DNA from: Zhongshania aliphaticivorans
GTDB taxonomy: Bacteria > Pseudomonadota > Gammaproteobacteria > Pseudomonadales > Spongiibacteraceae
DNA: 64,000 nt
Direction of reading: 5' to 3'
Assembly: GCF_001586255.1 (NCBI RefSeq)
Contig: NZ_CP014544.1
Coordinates: 1,147,501-1,211,500, forward strand
This document shows, piece after piece, positions 1 through 9,937 of this stretch. The notes under the pieces were generated by a model that was not told where the DNA came from, made no database searches, and saw only the letters and a program-made list of their open reading frames with translations. The position numbers and the translations under genes are program-made. Position 1 is the stretch's first letter, and each line of letters starts with the position of its first letter.

Positions 1-2
1 CT

Positions 3-65
3 GCCGTGAAAGTCTTGCGGCAACAAGCGGCGTTAGCGGCGAATTATGCTGTTGTCGAGTTTTGA
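3..65 (+). CDS. C-terminal end of an unknown gene (partial)
   Basis: A short open stretch enters from the left edge and stops with TGA at 63-65. It translates to an alanine/valine-rich tail ending in AVVEF. The composition is coding-like, but 20 residues are too few to assign a family. A second frame is also open until about position 79, so even the reading frame is uncertain. Confidence 0.3.
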   Translation, partial: AVKVLRQQAALAANYAVVEF

Positions 66-636
66 ATGCTGGCGAGTATTGAATCGGTCGAATAATTCTT
101 GGGGCTTAGCGACTACGGCATTGAGGTAAACCTGCGGGGCGGACTCCAGTGCGTTGGTACCGTTGGGACGCTTTACATCTGCCGCTAATGTGGGGAATTG
201 GCGTTGAGGTGGTCGGGGCGATCACGGTTTGAATCTTATTAATGAATGCCTTCGAGGCAGCGCTCGCCTATGTTGCGTTGGCTCAATTAGAGCTGCCACC
301 AATACCATTAACGTCACACATTTCCGGTCGTCATGAACGCTGGGGCGAATCCAACGTGCGTTGTTTTTTCTTATGAAGGCGGGAGTTTGGCGATTTGAAA
401 ACAGCTATTTCGTGTTAACGCTAAGCTGAATGAACTCGATGCCAAGGCTTCCATGACGGAGCATCTGGGTGGCCTTCGTTTGTTCGCTATGGCCAAGAGA
501 TACTGCTGGCCACTGGTACTTTGCCGCTAAGCCGGCATCCTCACGTTTTTCTGCTACGTTTCTATTCGCGGTATAGGCTACTATTGCCTTTCGAGTCGAG
601 GTGGTGAATTGCTACCCATAAACACGAAGTCAATCA
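66..636. other. 570-bp stretch with no intact gene; possible gene relics
   Basis: No reading frame of normal length occurs here. Two short open stretches look coding-like. One starts at an ATG at 242 and runs to a TGA at 374-376; it encodes 44 residues containing LELPPIPLTSHISGRHERWG. The other is open from about 407 to 530 and contains AKLNELDAKASMTEHLGG. They lie in different frames and neither has a convincing ribosome-binding site. This would fit a decayed gene, but no family was recognised. Confidence 0.3.
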
Positions 637-2070
637 GTGAAAAATGAAAGCGGTCATTGGGCCATATGTCCAAATTGTCAGGGACGCGGAAAGCGAGGCC
701 GGAGAATTCGTAAGAAAGTGCGCTTGCTTTATCAGCGGCAGTTGGGCGAATTCGAAAAAATGAAAGGCGCGGGACCGAGCCCCGTTCGGCCGACGGCCCA
801 CCTTGAGCTGTGCCTGAATTGCCTTGGCTCCGGTTTGATCCCAGCCGTTGCCCGCACTGTTGCGAACCAAGAAAACTACCCCCATATAGCGATTATTGGC
901 GGTGGCATTGGCGGGGTCGCCCTAGCGGTGGCATGTTTGCATCGTGGCATTCCTTTTACGCTCTATGAACGAGACAGCGGTTTTGATGTCCGCTCGCAGG
1001 GATATGGGCTCACTCTGCAGCAAGCGAGTAAGGCCATAGAAGGCTTCGGCATTTTCGGCTTAGAGGCCGGAGTGATTTCAACTAGGCATGTGGTTCATAC
1101 CACAGCAGGGAAGGTGGTTGGTGAGTGGGGAATGCGCAAATGGATGCATTCCGGTAGCAAAAAATCACCCAAGCGCACCAACGTGCATATTGCACGGCAG
1201 TCTTTGCGTTTAGCACTGCTTGAACAGCTCGGTGGCGTCAATGCGGTGGCATGGGGGCATCAGTTAGTCGATTTTAAAGAATGCGAGGGTGAGGGTGTTG
1301 ACCTGCGCTTTCAGGTAAGCGGGGAAATAAAACAGGCCAAGGCTGACCTTGTGGTAGGTGCTGACGGTATTCGCAGTGTTGTGCGCAGCATACTGATAGG
1401 TGATGAAAGCCCTTTACGCTACCTTGGTTGTGTTGTGATCTTGGGCATTTGTGCCTTGGCAGATCTTGACGGCATACAGAGTGATCTATTGGACTCGGCC
1501 ACGGTGTTTCAAACTGCCAATGGCAATGAACGAATCTATATTATGCCTTATGCGGCAGATTCAGTAATGTGGCAGCTGAGCTTTCCGATGGCAGAAAACG
1601 ACGCTAAGGTGTTAAGTGCTAAGGGCGCACAAGCTCTTAAAGATGAAGCTTGTCGACGAACCCCGTGGCACGATCCCATTCCTCAGATTTTAGCGGCGAC
1701 GCCGCTCGCGCGGGTGTCTGGCTACCCAGTATATGACCGAGAATTACTCACAGCAGAAGACTTGGAAAAAGGCGCGAAAGCAACTCTGATTGGCGATGCG
1801 GCGCACCCCATGAGTCCCTTCAAGGGGCAGGGCGCAAATCAAGCGCTACTGGATGCCTTGGCGCTGGCGCGGGCAATTTCAAAAGGTTGCTGGTCTTCAT
1901 CTCAATGGCGCGACGTTGGCGTGAGAGCGAGTGTGTTAACTGAGTTTGAAACAGAAATGTTGGCGCGCAGTGCGATCAAAGTAGAGGGGTCCGCAGAGGC
2001 AGCAGAGTTCCTGCATTCAGATATTGTGCTCTATGAGGGCGATGAGCCACGTGGGCGGAGTCGAAGCTAG
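637..2070 (+). CDS. FAD-dependent monooxygenase with N-terminal DnaJ-like zinc finger
   Basis: This 477-residue protein has two parts. Residues 1-70 carry two CxxC pairs (C11/C14 in CPNCQGRG and C59/C62 in CLNCLGSG). These resemble the CxxCxGxG knuckles of DnaJ and could hold one zinc ion. A basic helix lies between the pairs. From about residue 83 the protein is a PHBH-fold flavoprotein monooxygenase. It has the dinucleotide motif GGGIGG (88-93), the GADG motif (241-244) and the second FAD motif GDAAHPMSPFKGQGAN (386-401). Such enzymes use NAD(P)H and O2 to hydroxylate small, often aromatic, substrates; the substrate here is unknown. The only in-frame start before the upstream stop (619-621) is GTG at 637, with a weak ribosome-binding site. 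The gene stands alone. Confidence 0.85.
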   Translation: MKNESGHWAICPNCQGRGKRGRRIRKKVRLLYQRQLGEFEKMKGAGPSPVRPTAHLELCLNCLGSGLIPAVARTVANQENYPHIAIIGGGIGGVALAVACLHRGIPFTLYERDSGFDVRSQGYGLTLQQASKAIEGFGIFGLEAGVISTRHVVHTTAGKVVGEWGMRKWMHSGSKKSPKRTNVHIARQSLRLALLEQLGGVNAVAWGHQLVDFKECEGEGVDLRFQVSGEIKQAKADLVVGADGIRSVVRSILIGDESPLRYLGCVVILGICALADLDGIQSDLLDSATVFQTANGNERIYIMPYAADSVMWQLSFPMAENDAKVLSAKGAQALKDEACRRTPWHDPIPQILAATPLARVSGYPVYDRELLTAEDLEKGAKATLIGDAAHPMSPFKGQGANQALLDALALARAISKGCWSSSQWRDVGVRASVLTEFETEMLARSAIKVEGSAEAAEFLHSDIVLYEGDEPRGRSRS

Positions 2071-2254
2071 CTGAGTTGGTGGCGTCGGTTAAGCAATTTT
2101 GGGAGCTCAGTCACCGCAGGATGCTAATTGCTTACGCGGTTGCGTACTGGCAATTGATACGCTAAACGTGGAATTTTGTGTGTTGAGATATCGCTGTATT
2201 GCCCAAGCCGCAATACTGCCTAGGCGAGTTTGGCTAAATTACCCCGCCATAACG

Positions 2255-2260
2255 TACAAT
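2255..2260 (+). promoter_or_regulatory. Possible -10 box for ylqF
   Basis: TACAAT lies 31 bp before the ylqF start codon. The best -35 candidate (TTGGCT) is 19 bp upstream, which is longer than ideal, so this is only a suggestion. Confidence 0.3.
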
Positions 2261-2291
2261 ACGGCCTTTATCTAAAAGCAAGGCGCATTAC

Positions 2292-3326
2292 ATGGCAATT
2301 CAGTGGTATCCGGGGCATATGCATAAGGCCCAGAAGGACATCAGGGAGCTTTTGCCCCAGGTCGATCTGCTGATCGAGGTATTGGATGCCCGTATTCCGT
2401 ATTCCAGTGAAAACCCTTCTATTGCCAAAATTCGCGGTGACAAGCCCTGTATTAAAATACTGAGTAAATCCGATTTAGCTGACCCCTTGGTGACTGCGGC
2501 GTGGCAGACGCATTTGGAGCTGCAGCGAGGGGTGAAAACCTTTGCGACCACCACCGATGAGCCGGCTAAAATTAAGCAGTTGTTAACGCTGTGTCGGCAA
2601 ATGTTTCCCGCAAAAGATGCCGGCGTTAAAACCATTAACGCGATGATTGTTGGTATTCCCAATGTGGGTAAATCAACCATTATTAATACGCTGGCAGACC
2701 GGGTTATTGCCAAAACGGGCAATGAACCGGCGGTCACCAAAAGCCAGCAGCGCATAAATTTGGGCAGTGGCATTGTGCTCTTTGATACCCCCGGAATTCT
2801 CTGGCCAAAAATTGAAAACCCCAATAGTAGCTACCGCCTTGCTGTGACTGGTGCAATTAAAAGCACTGCCATGGAATACGACGACGTGGGTTTTTACGCG
2901 GCGGATTACTTGATTAAGGCCTACCCAGAACTGCTCAAAGAGCGCTTTCAGCTTGAGAGTATTCCGGATACCGAGTTGGCCTTTTTGGAAGTGGCGGCCT
3001 TGCGGCGAGGTGCTTTAAGCGCGGGCGGCCGTATTAATCTGCATAAAATTTGTGAATTGCTGATCAATGAGCTCCGTGCGGGTACGGTGGGCCGAATTAG
3101 CTTGGAAACGCCAGACATGGTGGTGGCTGAGGAAATTATTATTGCCGAAGCGCAAGCGAAAAAAGCGGCAGACGCTGCGGAGCGCAAGCGACGCTTTAAG
3201 CAGGGTTCACGTAATCCCAGCGAGAGTCAGTTAGCGGAGCAAGAGGCCAATAACGCAAAACGGGCGCCCCGTGGTTCTCGTCCACCAAAAGCGACGAAGC
3301 CGACCAAATCGCGCAAATCTAAGTAG
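2292..3326 (+). CDS. ylqF: Ribosome biogenesis GTPase YlqF/RbgA
   Basis: This is a circularly permuted GTPase that, in characterised relatives, helps late assembly of the 50S ribosomal subunit. The permuted order of motifs is visible. The G4-type SKSD (58-61) comes first, followed by the P-loop GIPNVGKST (121-129) and the G3 motif DTPG (165-168). The N-terminus MAIQWYPGHMHKA is the family signature. Beyond about residue 285 is a long, lysine/arginine-rich tail ending KSRKSK, which probably contacts rRNA. The 344-residue length is somewhat more than the roughly 280-320 usual for the family because of this tail. The ATG at 2292 fits the conserved N-terminus. Confidence 0.93.
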   Translation: MAIQWYPGHMHKAQKDIRELLPQVDLLIEVLDARIPYSSENPSIAKIRGDKPCIKILSKSDLADPLVTAAWQTHLELQRGVKTFATTTDEPAKIKQLLTLCRQMFPAKDAGVKTINAMIVGIPNVGKSTIINTLADRVIAKTGNEPAVTKSQQRINLGSGIVLFDTPGILWPKIENPNSSYRLAVTGAIKSTAMEYDDVGFYAADYLIKAYPELLKERFQLESIPDTELAFLEVAALRRGALSAGGRINLHKICELLINELRAGTVGRISLETPDMVVAEEIIIAEAQAKKAADAAERKRRFKQGSRNPSESQLAEQEANNAKRAPRGSRPPKATKPTKSRKSK

Positions 3327-3414
3327 TTGCGTGCTTTGGCGAGGAGTGGATTGACGGAGTGCTTGGCCCTATTTGGGGCGAACCCTTGGCAGTGTGTTAT
3401 GAAGAACGTGGGCC

Positions 3415-4404
3415 ATGAGCGAATTTTCTGAGTTTGATAGTGCGTTGCGTGTTGCTGACGATGTAAATACAGAGCTTAAATCTGATGTTGAACGCGCTAT
3501 TAATGCCGCTGCAGCCCGCTATTTTGACGAATGTCGGGCGGCGGTACCGGCCTTTATTGATCGTCATTTTCACTACCCCGGCGCCATAGCCTTAAACCGT
3601 GTTGCCCTAGGCTGGGATATGCTGCGAGCACCACTGAATTTGTTTTGGGCGCCGTTATACGGCGTACTTGCCTTGTTGAAATACAGCTTGGTGAAGTCAA
3701 ATAGCCTAAGCGGTTTGTGCCGCGTGCTCGACGCGATTCCAGCGGGTCTTAATACCAAGGTGCAAACCCAGATTAGCGATTTAATTAAGCGTGAATTGCT
3801 GAATCGTGAAGGCCACGATAATGCCTTAGAAGCAAATATACTGGCCGCCCTACATGATGTCTATCGCCAGCATAATCAGCAGCCCATAGCGGAGCAAGGG
3901 TTTAGCCAGCTGATTGAACCTCTTTTGATTGATGCCTTGCAGCAATATCAATACACGCGCACGGCCTCGGCCGATATTGCCAATAGCTTGTCTTGCACGG
4001 TGCTTGGTGCTTTTGCTTTTCAAAAGTTTACCCCAGGTGGTATTGGTGTTGCTGCGCTGCTGGCATCGCTGGCGGCAGAGGAGTTGGCAATCCAGCAATT
4101 TTGGCTAGGTGATACTCTCGGGCAGTGGTATTACAGTTTGTTTCCGCCGGAGCCAAGTATGGCGCTAAGTCTGGGCATGTTTGCGGGTGTCTTGGCTGCC
4201 TTGGCGTCGTTTGCCGCATTTTCTGGGGTGGTCACCGATCCTTTGCAAGCGATGATGGGCATGCATCGTCGCCGCTTACTCAAAATGTTAAATCACCTGC
4301 AGCAAGATTTTAATGCGAATAGTCAGGGGAGCTTTCGGCCAAAAGACCATTTAGTTGCGCGAATATTGGACGGTTTCGATATGTTGAGGTCGAGTGTGCT
4401 CTAG
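3415..4404 (+). CDS. Uncharacterised membrane-associated protein
   Basis: This 329-residue protein was not recognised with certainty. Residues 1-50 are acidic and helical. The segment DRHFHYPGAIALNRVALGWDML is followed by a hydrophobic stretch (about 75-93). Two further hydrophobic segments follow around 195-225 (AFAFQKFTPGGIGVAALLASLAAEE) and 250-275 (LSLGMFAGVLAALASFAAFSG). The layout suggests a peripheral or polytopic inner-membrane protein with no obvious catalytic motif. It starts 88 bp after ylqF on the same strand, so the two may be co-transcribed. It resembles conserved DUF-type proteins of marine gammaproteobacteria, but no function is proposed. Confidence 0.75.
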   Translation: MSEFSEFDSALRVADDVNTELKSDVERAINAAAARYFDECRAAVPAFIDRHFHYPGAIALNRVALGWDMLRAPLNLFWAPLYGVLALLKYSLVKSNSLSGLCRVLDAIPAGLNTKVQTQISDLIKRELLNREGHDNALEANILAALHDVYRQHNQQPIAEQGFSQLIEPLLIDALQQYQYTRTASADIANSLSCTVLGAFAFQKFTPGGIGVAALLASLAAEELAIQQFWLGDTLGQWYYSLFPPEPSMALSLGMFAGVLAALASFAAFSGVVTDPLQAMMGMHRRRLLKMLNHLQQDFNANSQGSFRPKDHLVARILDGFDMLRSSVL

Positions 4405-4592
4405 GATTTTGGGCGCAGTGCTGTGCTTTAATGGGTTCGCAGCCTCTTGTTGAGGCAAGTATGGCATAATAGCCCGCGAGCTATAAATTTGTGGCCTTGG
4501 GCGTGACCTTGCAGGCCTTAAGTTTTGAGCAGAAAGGCGTTTAGAGTAAATAAGGCAATAGGCCTTAGCGTTTAATCAATTGGGAAGTAAGC

Positions 4593-5090
4593 ATGGATAA
4601 TAATGATGTTCTGCGCCGAGTGCGCTACATCTTCGATTTTAATGACGCAAAAATGATATCGGTTTTTGGTTTGGCAGATCATTTGGTGAGTCGAGAAGAG
4701 GTGAGCGATTGGTTGAAGCGTGAAGGCGACCCAACTTATCAGCCCCTCAGTGATCTGCATCTTGCGGCATTTCTCAACGGTTTGATTAGCGATAAACGTG
4801 GTAAGCGCGAAGGTCCAAAGCCAGAGAACGAAAAGCGGTTAAGCAATAATATGATTTTTATGAAGCTGAAAATTGCCCTTAACCTCAAGGCCGAGGATGT
4901 AATGGCAATCTTGGCGTTAGCGGACGTGATTATCAGCAAGCATGAGCTGAGTGCGTTCTTCCGCAAAACCGATCACAAGCATTATCGGGATTGTAAGGAT
5001 CAAATTTTGCGTAATTTCTTAAAGGGATTGCAGCTTCAATACCGCAACGATGCGGCGATGGAAGCGGAATTTGATGCCGAAGTAGAATAG
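4593..5090 (+). CDS. yehS: DUF1456 family protein YehS
   Basis: This 165-residue protein is built from two copies of the DUF1456 module. The first, about residues 3-68, begins NNDVLRRVRYIFDFND. The second, about 85-150, begins NNMIFMKLKIALNLKAEDV. Each has a helical pattern with a central LADxxxSxxE motif. Its E. coli relative YehS has no established biochemical role. It converges with the rnf operon, from which it is separated by a strong hairpin at 5102-5128. The ATG at 4593 follows a GGGAAG ribosome-binding site. Confidence 0.9.
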   Translation: MDNNDVLRRVRYIFDFNDAKMISVFGLADHLVSREEVSDWLKREGDPTYQPLSDLHLAAFLNGLISDKRGKREGPKPENEKRLSNNMIFMKLKIALNLKAEDVMAILALADVIISKHELSAFFRKTDHKHYRDCKDQILRNFLKGLQLQYRNDAAMEAEFDAEVE

Positions 5091-5101
5091 CTTTGTGATA
5101 G

Positions 5102-5128
5102 GGGGTGGCGCTGTTATCGCGCCACCCC
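5102..5128. terminator. Hairpin between convergent yehS and rnfE
   Basis: A perfect 10-bp GC-rich stem (GGGGTGGCGC / GCGCCACCCC) with a 7-nt loop sits between the convergent stop codons. Neither side has a real U-tract, but the position suggests a bidirectional terminator or 3'-end stabiliser. Confidence 0.6.
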
Positions 5129-5134
5129 TAAGAC

Positions 5135-5848
5135 TTAGCTAATATTGCCCGTCACCCGAACTCGACGGCTGGTGGGTGTCGCATTCACGGATTTTGCGGC
5201 TTCGCGCTTTTTAATGCCATCGTCAATGATGTTTTTCAGGGCGATAATCATGCCCGTAAAGATAAACGCGCCGGGCGGTAGAATCGCCACCAGTACGGCA
5301 GTGTAATCATCAACCAAGACAATCTTCCACGCTTTGGCGCCCTCGCCAAAGAGTAAGTCCATATTCGCGAATATCGCGCCGGTACCAATCACTTCGCGTA
5401 CCGCGCCGAGCAACATCAATATTACCCCAAAGCCGACGCCCATAATAAAGCCGTCGTACATGGCGGGTAGCACTTTGTTCTTACAGGCAAAGGCGTCGGC
5501 ACGGCCAAGAATTACGCAGTTGGTGGTAATCAGCGGCAGAAAAATACCCAGAATTTGGAATAGCTCATAGGCGAAGGCCTGCATTAGTAATTCGATGCAG
5601 GTTACGGCCGCCGCAATAATCATTACAAAGGCGGGCAGGCGAATGGCGTCTGAGGCAAAGCTGCGAATCATTGATACGCAGGTATTGGATATCGTGAGCA
5701 CCAGCATGGTCGCTAAGCCCATACCGAGTGCGTTAATCACCGAGCCAGTCACGGCGAGCAGAGGACATAATCCGAGTAACTGGACAATGGCGGGGTTATT
5801 TTTCCACAGGCCATTTACGGAAATGTCACGATAGCTAATATCACTCAT
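5135..5848 (-). CDS. rnfE: Rnf electron transport complex subunit E
   Basis: RnfE (237 residues) is an integral membrane subunit of the Rnf complex, which couples electron transfer between NADH and ferredoxin to ion movement across the inner membrane. In enterobacteria the same complex (Rsx) keeps SoxR reduced. The sequence has the expected hydrophobic helices and the family's internal similarity to RnfA, seen in [20 protein letters not shown] and [18 protein letters not shown]. The frame is open 18 codons further upstream, but the start chosen is ATG at 5848 (MSDISYRD), which overlaps the rnfG stop by 8 bp and matches the family. It is the last gene of the operon. No nth gene follows, unlike in many gammaproteobacteria. 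Confidence 0.95.
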   Translation of the reverse strand: MSDISYRDISVNGLWKNNPAIVQLLGLCPLLAVTGSVINALGMGLATMLVLTISNTCVSMIRSFASDAIRLPAFVMIIAAAVTCIELLMQAFAYELFQILGIFLPLITTNCVILGRADAFACKNKVLPAMYDGFIMGVGFGVILMLLGAVREVIGTGAIFANMDLLFGEGAKAWKIVLVDDYTAVLVAILPPGAFIFTGMIIALKNIIDDGIKKREAAKSVNATPTSRRVRVTGNIS

Positions 5849-6488
5849 GGCTGTGCTCCTGATCGGACTCGATGCCCGTAATCGTCGTGCGATTGGCATC
5901 AAAGTAAAGTAGGGCGCGGTGTACTGCGGCAGTCACGGCGCGGGGAGTGATGGTTGCACCCGTAAATTGGTCAAACACGCCCTTGTCTTTTTTTACGGCC
6001 CATTTGCTTTCGTCTGGGTTGTTCAGGCTCTTGCCGATAAAGCCGTCTACCCAGTGGCTCTTTTTATAGTCTACCTGATCGCCAAGGCCAGGGGTTTCTC
6101 TGTGGGATAAAACCCGTACGCCAGCAATGCTGCCGTCGCCATTGATGCCAACGATCATATCGATATCGCCGGTATAACCGTCGCGGGCGGTCGCGGGCAA
6201 AATAGCGCCGACAAACTCGCCGTTTTGGGTGGCGCGATAAAATTTCTTGGTTTCGCGCAGGCCCAATAATTCGCTGTCGGCGACGGTGTCGACATCGTCG
6301 AGCATAGAGTTATCGTGCCTGGATTTAGGAATAATTTGCAGTAAGGCACGTTCTTCGGCGTGACGGATATTTTCTTGAATTAAACCCCGGGTCGAAAGGT
6401 AAGTGCCCGCAATAACACCCGTGGTGAGTACTGCAAACAGGCCGAGGAGTAAGCTGTTTTTACTAATGGATTGGCCGAGAATATTCAT
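5841..6488 (-). CDS. rnfG: Rnf complex subunit G, covalent FMN carrier
   Basis: This is a 215-residue subunit with one N-terminal membrane anchor (about residues 12-32) and a large periplasmic FMN-binding domain. The covalent flavinylation motif is TGAT at 176-179 ([13 protein letters not shown]), in which Thr179 would carry FMN through a phosphoester bond. [11 protein letters not shown] (129-139) is also typical of RnfG/NqrC proteins. It overlaps rnfD by 4 bp and rnfE by 8 bp, indicating translational coupling. Flavinylation needs an ApbE transferase, which is not encoded in this window. Confidence 0.95.
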   Translation of the reverse strand: MNILGQSISKNSLLLGLFAVLTTGVIAGTYLSTRGLIQENIRHAEERALLQIIPKSRHDNSMLDDVDTVADSELLGLRETKKFYRATQNGEFVGAILPATARDGYTGDIDMIVGINGDGSIAGVRVLSHRETPGLGDQVDYKKSHWVDGFIGKSLNNPDESKWAVKKDKGVFDQFTGATITPRAVTAAVHRALLYFDANRTTITGIESDQEHSHE

Positions 6489-7522
6489 TTTTCGGCTCCG
6501 GTGTTGTGTCCATAAGTGCGGGGCTGAGTGAAGTGGTCAATAAAGGGTGCCGCAAAATTCATTAATAGCACGGAGAAGGCCACTGCGTCGGGGTAATTGC
6601 CCCAGACCCGGATAATATAAATTAACAAGCCGATCAAGGCGCCGTAAATCAGGCGGCCGCGATTGGACACCGCCGAGGTGACAGGATCGGTAACAATAAA
6701 AAAGGCACCGAGCATGGTAGCGCCGCTGAACAAGTGGAAGAACGGCGAGCCGCCAGAGGCAGAACTGCCGCCGTCATAGAAGAACAGTGACATAAGCGTT
6801 AAGGCGGCGAGCATGCTCAGTGGCGCGTGCCAGGTAAAAATGCGGCGGTATATTAGGTAGGCGCCGCCCAATAAAAAACCGGCGTTTGCCCATTCCCAAC
6901 CTTTACCCGAAATTTGGCCGAATTGGGCTGACTGGGACCAGAGATCGTCGACCAGTAATGCGTTATTTTGTTTGAGCACATCCAGCGGCGTGGCCATGGT
7001 AATTGCGTCAATGGCTTCGCGACCAAAACCAAAGCAGTAACGCAGGGCCTCAATGGGGCCGAGTAGGTCGCCGGCAAAACTGCCCTTGGGGGCCATCCAC
7101 GTGGTCATTTCCACGGGGAAGGAAATCAGCAGCATGACGTAGGCGGCCATGGCGGGGTTGAAGGGGTTGTAGCCCATGCCGCCATAGAGTTGTTTGCAGA
7201 TTAAAATAGCGAAGCCAGTACCGATCATAATCAGCCAAAATGGCGCGGCAGGTGGCAGGGCAATGCCAAGCAAAAATGCGGTGACAAGGGCGCTGTAATC
7301 ATTGAGATAAAAACCAATAGGGCGCTTGCGCCAGCGCAGCGCCAAGGCTTCAAACGCTAAGGCGGTAATACTGGCCCACAGTACGTTGACAATGGTGCCA
7401 AAACCAAAGAACCAGGTCAGTGCCAGCATGCCGGGCAGGGTTGCCATAAGCACAAGGCGCATGACGCTGGCGGTGCTCATCGGCCCGTGAGCGTGGGGTG
7501 AACTGACTTTTAAAAATCCCAT
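6485..7522 (-). CDS. rnfD: Rnf complex subunit D
   Basis: RnfD (345 residues) is a polytopic inner-membrane subunit, homologous to NqrB, that takes part in the ion-translocating electron path. The covalent FMN site is expected at Thr178 in MATPLDVL. GYNPFNPAMAAYVMLLISFP and FFIVTDPVTSAVS are conserved family segments. About nine hydrophobic helices are evident. The gene follows rnfC after 27 bp and overlaps rnfG by 4 bp. Confidence 0.95.
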   Translation of the reverse strand: MGFLKVSSPHAHGPMSTASVMRLVLMATLPGMLALTWFFGFGTIVNVLWASITALAFEALALRWRKRPIGFYLNDYSALVTAFLLGIALPPAAPFWLIMIGTGFAILICKQLYGGMGYNPFNPAMAAYVMLLISFPVEMTTWMAPKGSFAGDLLGPIEALRYCFGFGREAIDAITMATPLDVLKQNNALLVDDLWSQSAQFGQISGKGWEWANAGFLLGGAYLIYRRIFTWHAPLSMLAALTLMSLFFYDGGSSASGGSPFFHLFSGATMLGAFFIVTDPVTSAVSNRGRLIYGALIGLLIYIIRVWGNYPDAVAFSVLLMNFAAPFIDHFTQPRTYGHNTGAEK

Positions 7523-7549
7523 AGTCTGCTTTGTGCTCTGTATAAAAGT

Positions 7550-9937
7550 TTAGCCCAACTTCTCTTTAGCGCTAGCCAGTTTGTCTTGTAGCTTCGCGAT
7601 TGAGTCGGCGAGAATCTCGGCCTTGTCGTCGCCGCTTTCTTGGGCGGCGCTTAGTTTTTCTTGCGTGCGAGCGATGCGGTTTTCTAAAGACGCAATGCTT
7701 TGCTTGAGTTTGTCGTCCTCGCTCATATCAGCCTGGGCGGCGCGCGCGGCTTTGGCGCGTTCTATTGCGGCCTGCACTGGATCGTCGCTGCTCGCTTGCT
7801 CTGCTGATACGGCTTCTTTGGTGATGGCCTTTGCCGAAACTTTGGCAAGGTGTTCTGCCAATTCTTGTTTTGCGCTGTCGAGTTTGCTTTGGGTTTTCTT
7901 AGCACCAGTGGCAAAGGCGGCGACATTGGCGTCGTTTTGCTCTTGGGCAATACTCAGCTTTTGCTGGGCGGCGGCGAGGCGTTTTTCGGTGGTGGCGACC
8001 AGGTTTTGCAAACGTTGAGTTTTGTCTTCGTCGCTTTCGTCGGCGCTGGCACCGGCGCGTTTGGCCATCGCGCGGGCGATGGCGGCTTGCGCGGGATCGG
8101 TGGCGCCGGTGTCTGCGGGCGCACTCGTCGAGCGGGCTTGGTGCTCTGCGAGTTCTTTTTGCAAGGCGGTAAGCTTGTCTTCGGTTTTGATTACCGCAGT
8201 AGCAAAGGCCTCGACGTTTTCGCCGCCCTGTTCTTTGGCTAGGGCGAGCTTTTCGCGGGCGCTGGTGAGTCTGCGCTCCGCGCTGGCAATGAGTAATTGC
8301 AGACGCTCAGTTTTTGCTGCGGGGGTTTCTTCCTCAACTTTGCCGTCGCGTTTGGCCTGTGCGCGAGCAATGGCGTCGTGGGCAGGGTCGGCAGCATCGG
8401 CCTTTTTAGCCTTGCTGCGCTCAATGGCCGCTTGAATAAGATCAGTTTTGCTGCTGTCGGGGTTGCTCACAGCGGCAGCGGCTTTATCTTTTGCTGCTTG
8501 CAGCCGCGCCGCGCGTTTAGCTTCTTTTTCGGCTTCTTCTTGTTCGAGTCTGGCGGTGCGGGCTTCAAAACGTTCTTTGGAGCGCTCGGCTTTTATCTTG
8601 TCTTGCTGGGCTTGGCGAATCTCGGCTTTTGATGCGCGGTAGTACTGCACCAATGGAATATTGCTGGGGCACACATAGGAACAGGCGCCGCACTCTATGC
8701 AGTCGAAAAGTTTGTGATCTTCAAGTTTTTCGTGTTCCTGCGCTCGGGAAAACCAGTACATTTGCTGGGGCAACAGCGACACTGGGCAGGCCTCGGCGCA
8801 CATGCCGCAGCGGATACAAGCTTGTGCTGGCGGTGGTGGCGGCAGTTCGGCCGCAGTGGGCGCGAGTACACAGTTGCTGGTTTTCACGATTGGTACTGCG
8901 GTGTCTTGCAGGGTATAGCCCATCATGGGGCCGCCCATGACCAAGCGAATGCAGTCGTCTTTTTTAAAGCCGCTTTGGTCCAGCAGAAATTGCACTGGCG
9001 TGCCGAGTAGTACTTCGTAATTGCGGGGCTGGCTGCAGGCTTCACCGGTAATGGTCGTAATGCGTGAGATGAGCGGCTCACCTAAGCATATGGCGCGGTA
9101 GATTGCGGTGGCGGTGCCGATGTTTTGGCAGACAATGCCGATATCAGCAGGCAGGCCGCCAGCGGGTACTTCTTTGCCGGTTAATATTTGAATCAATTGT
9201 TTTTCGCCACCAGAGGGGTATTTGGTGGGGAAGGGTACAATTTCGATACCGGTGCCTTGCGCGGCTTTTTGCAGCGCGGCAATGCCCTCGGGTTTATTGT
9301 CTTCAACGCCGATCAGGGTTTCTTTGCTGGGCTTGATTAAATGACGAAGAATTTCTGCACCGGCAATAATTTCGGCGGCGCGCTCGCGCATTAAAATATC
9401 GTCGGCAGTGATATAGGGTTCGCACTCGGTGCCGTTGAGAATTAAGGTCTCAATGGGTTTGTCGTCGCGGGTACTGAGTTTTACTGCGGACGGAAAGCCC
9501 GCACCGCCCATGCCGGCAATACCGGCTTGGCGAACGCGGTCAATTAAATCCATTTTGCTTAAGCTGCGAAAGTCTTCGACGCCGCTATGCTTAGCCCACT
9601 CGTCTTGGCCGTCGGTGTCGATCACAATACAGGCACCGCTCATGCCAGAGGGGTGAGGGATTAAGCGCGATTCAATGGCCACTACCGTGCCAGATGTTGG
9701 CGCGTGTACGGGGGCGCTAACAAAGCCCTTGGCTTCGGCAATCATTTGGCCTTTTAAAACGCGGTCGCCGACGCTAATGATCGGACTGGCGGGGGCGCCA
9801 ATGTGCTGAGCGAGCGGTAGTATTATTTGCGGGGGTATACCAGCTGCTTTAATGGGCGATTGCAGAGACTGCTGTTTGTTTTCTGCGGGGTGAATACCGC
9901 CGTGAATATCCCACACCTTTCTGCTTGGCTGGCTCAT
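7550..9937 (-). CDS. rnfC: Rnf complex subunit C with long repeated C-terminal coiled coil
   Basis: RnfC is the peripheral subunit that meets NADH and the soluble electron carrier. The core (about residues 1-440) has the glycine-rich region [12 protein letters not shown] (142-153) for NADH/FMN. It also has two [4Fe-4S] motifs: C374/C377/C380 with C384, and C413/C416/C419 with C423. From about 445 to 795 the protein continues as a charged, alanine-rich coiled coil. This contains three repeats of about 95 residues, each beginning DPxxAAIxRAxAKR and containing a KLxxAxEQ helix. RnfC proteins of about 440-500 residues lack this tail; long tails are common in gammaproteobacteria but vary in repeat number. 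The start overlaps the rnfB stop by 4 bp. Confidence 0.95.
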   Translation of the reverse strand: MSQPSRKVWDIHGGIHPAENKQQSLQSPIKAAGIPPQIILPLAQHIGAPASPIISVGDRVLKGQMIAEAKGFVSAPVHAPTSGTVVAIESRLIPHPSGMSGACIVIDTDGQDEWAKHSGVEDFRSLSKMDLIDRVRQAGIAGMGGAGFPSAVKLSTRDDKPIETLILNGTECEPYITADDILMRERAAEIIAGAEILRHLIKPSKETLIGVEDNKPEGIAALQKAAQGTGIEIVPFPTKYPSGGEKQLIQILTGKEVPAGGLPADIGIVCQNIGTATAIYRAICLGEPLISRITTITGEACSQPRNYEVLLGTPVQFLLDQSGFKKDDCIRLVMGGPMMGYTLQDTAVPIVKTSNCVLAPTAAELPPPPPAQACIRCGMCAEACPVSLLPQQMYWFSRAQEHEKLEDHKLFDCIECGACSYVCPSNIPLVQYYRASKAEIRQAQQDKIKAERSKERFEARTARLEQEEAEKEAKRAARLQAAKDKAAAAVSNPDSSKTDLIQAAIERSKAKKADAADPAHDAIARAQAKRDGKVEEETPAAKTERLQLLIASAERRLTSAREKLALAKEQGGENVEAFATAVIKTEDKLTALQKELAEHQARSTSAPADTGATDPAQAAIARAMAKRAGASADESDEDKTQRLQNLVATTEKRLAAAQQKLSIAQEQNDANVAAFATGAKKTQSKLDSAKQELAEHLAKVSAKAITKEAVSAEQASSDDPVQAAIERAKAARAAQADMSEDDKLKQSIASLENRIARTQEKLSAAQESGDDKAEILADSIAKLQDKLASAKEKLG

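Noticed and set aside
5091-5134. nth (endonuclease III) gene expected after rnfE
   Set aside because: Only a hairpin lies between rnfE and yehS; the usual rnf-nth link is absent here.
7581-8435. Long open frames opposite the rnfC tail
   Set aside because: They are mirror products of the repetitive, alanine- and lysine-rich coiled coil. They have no ribosome-binding sites or recognisable domains.
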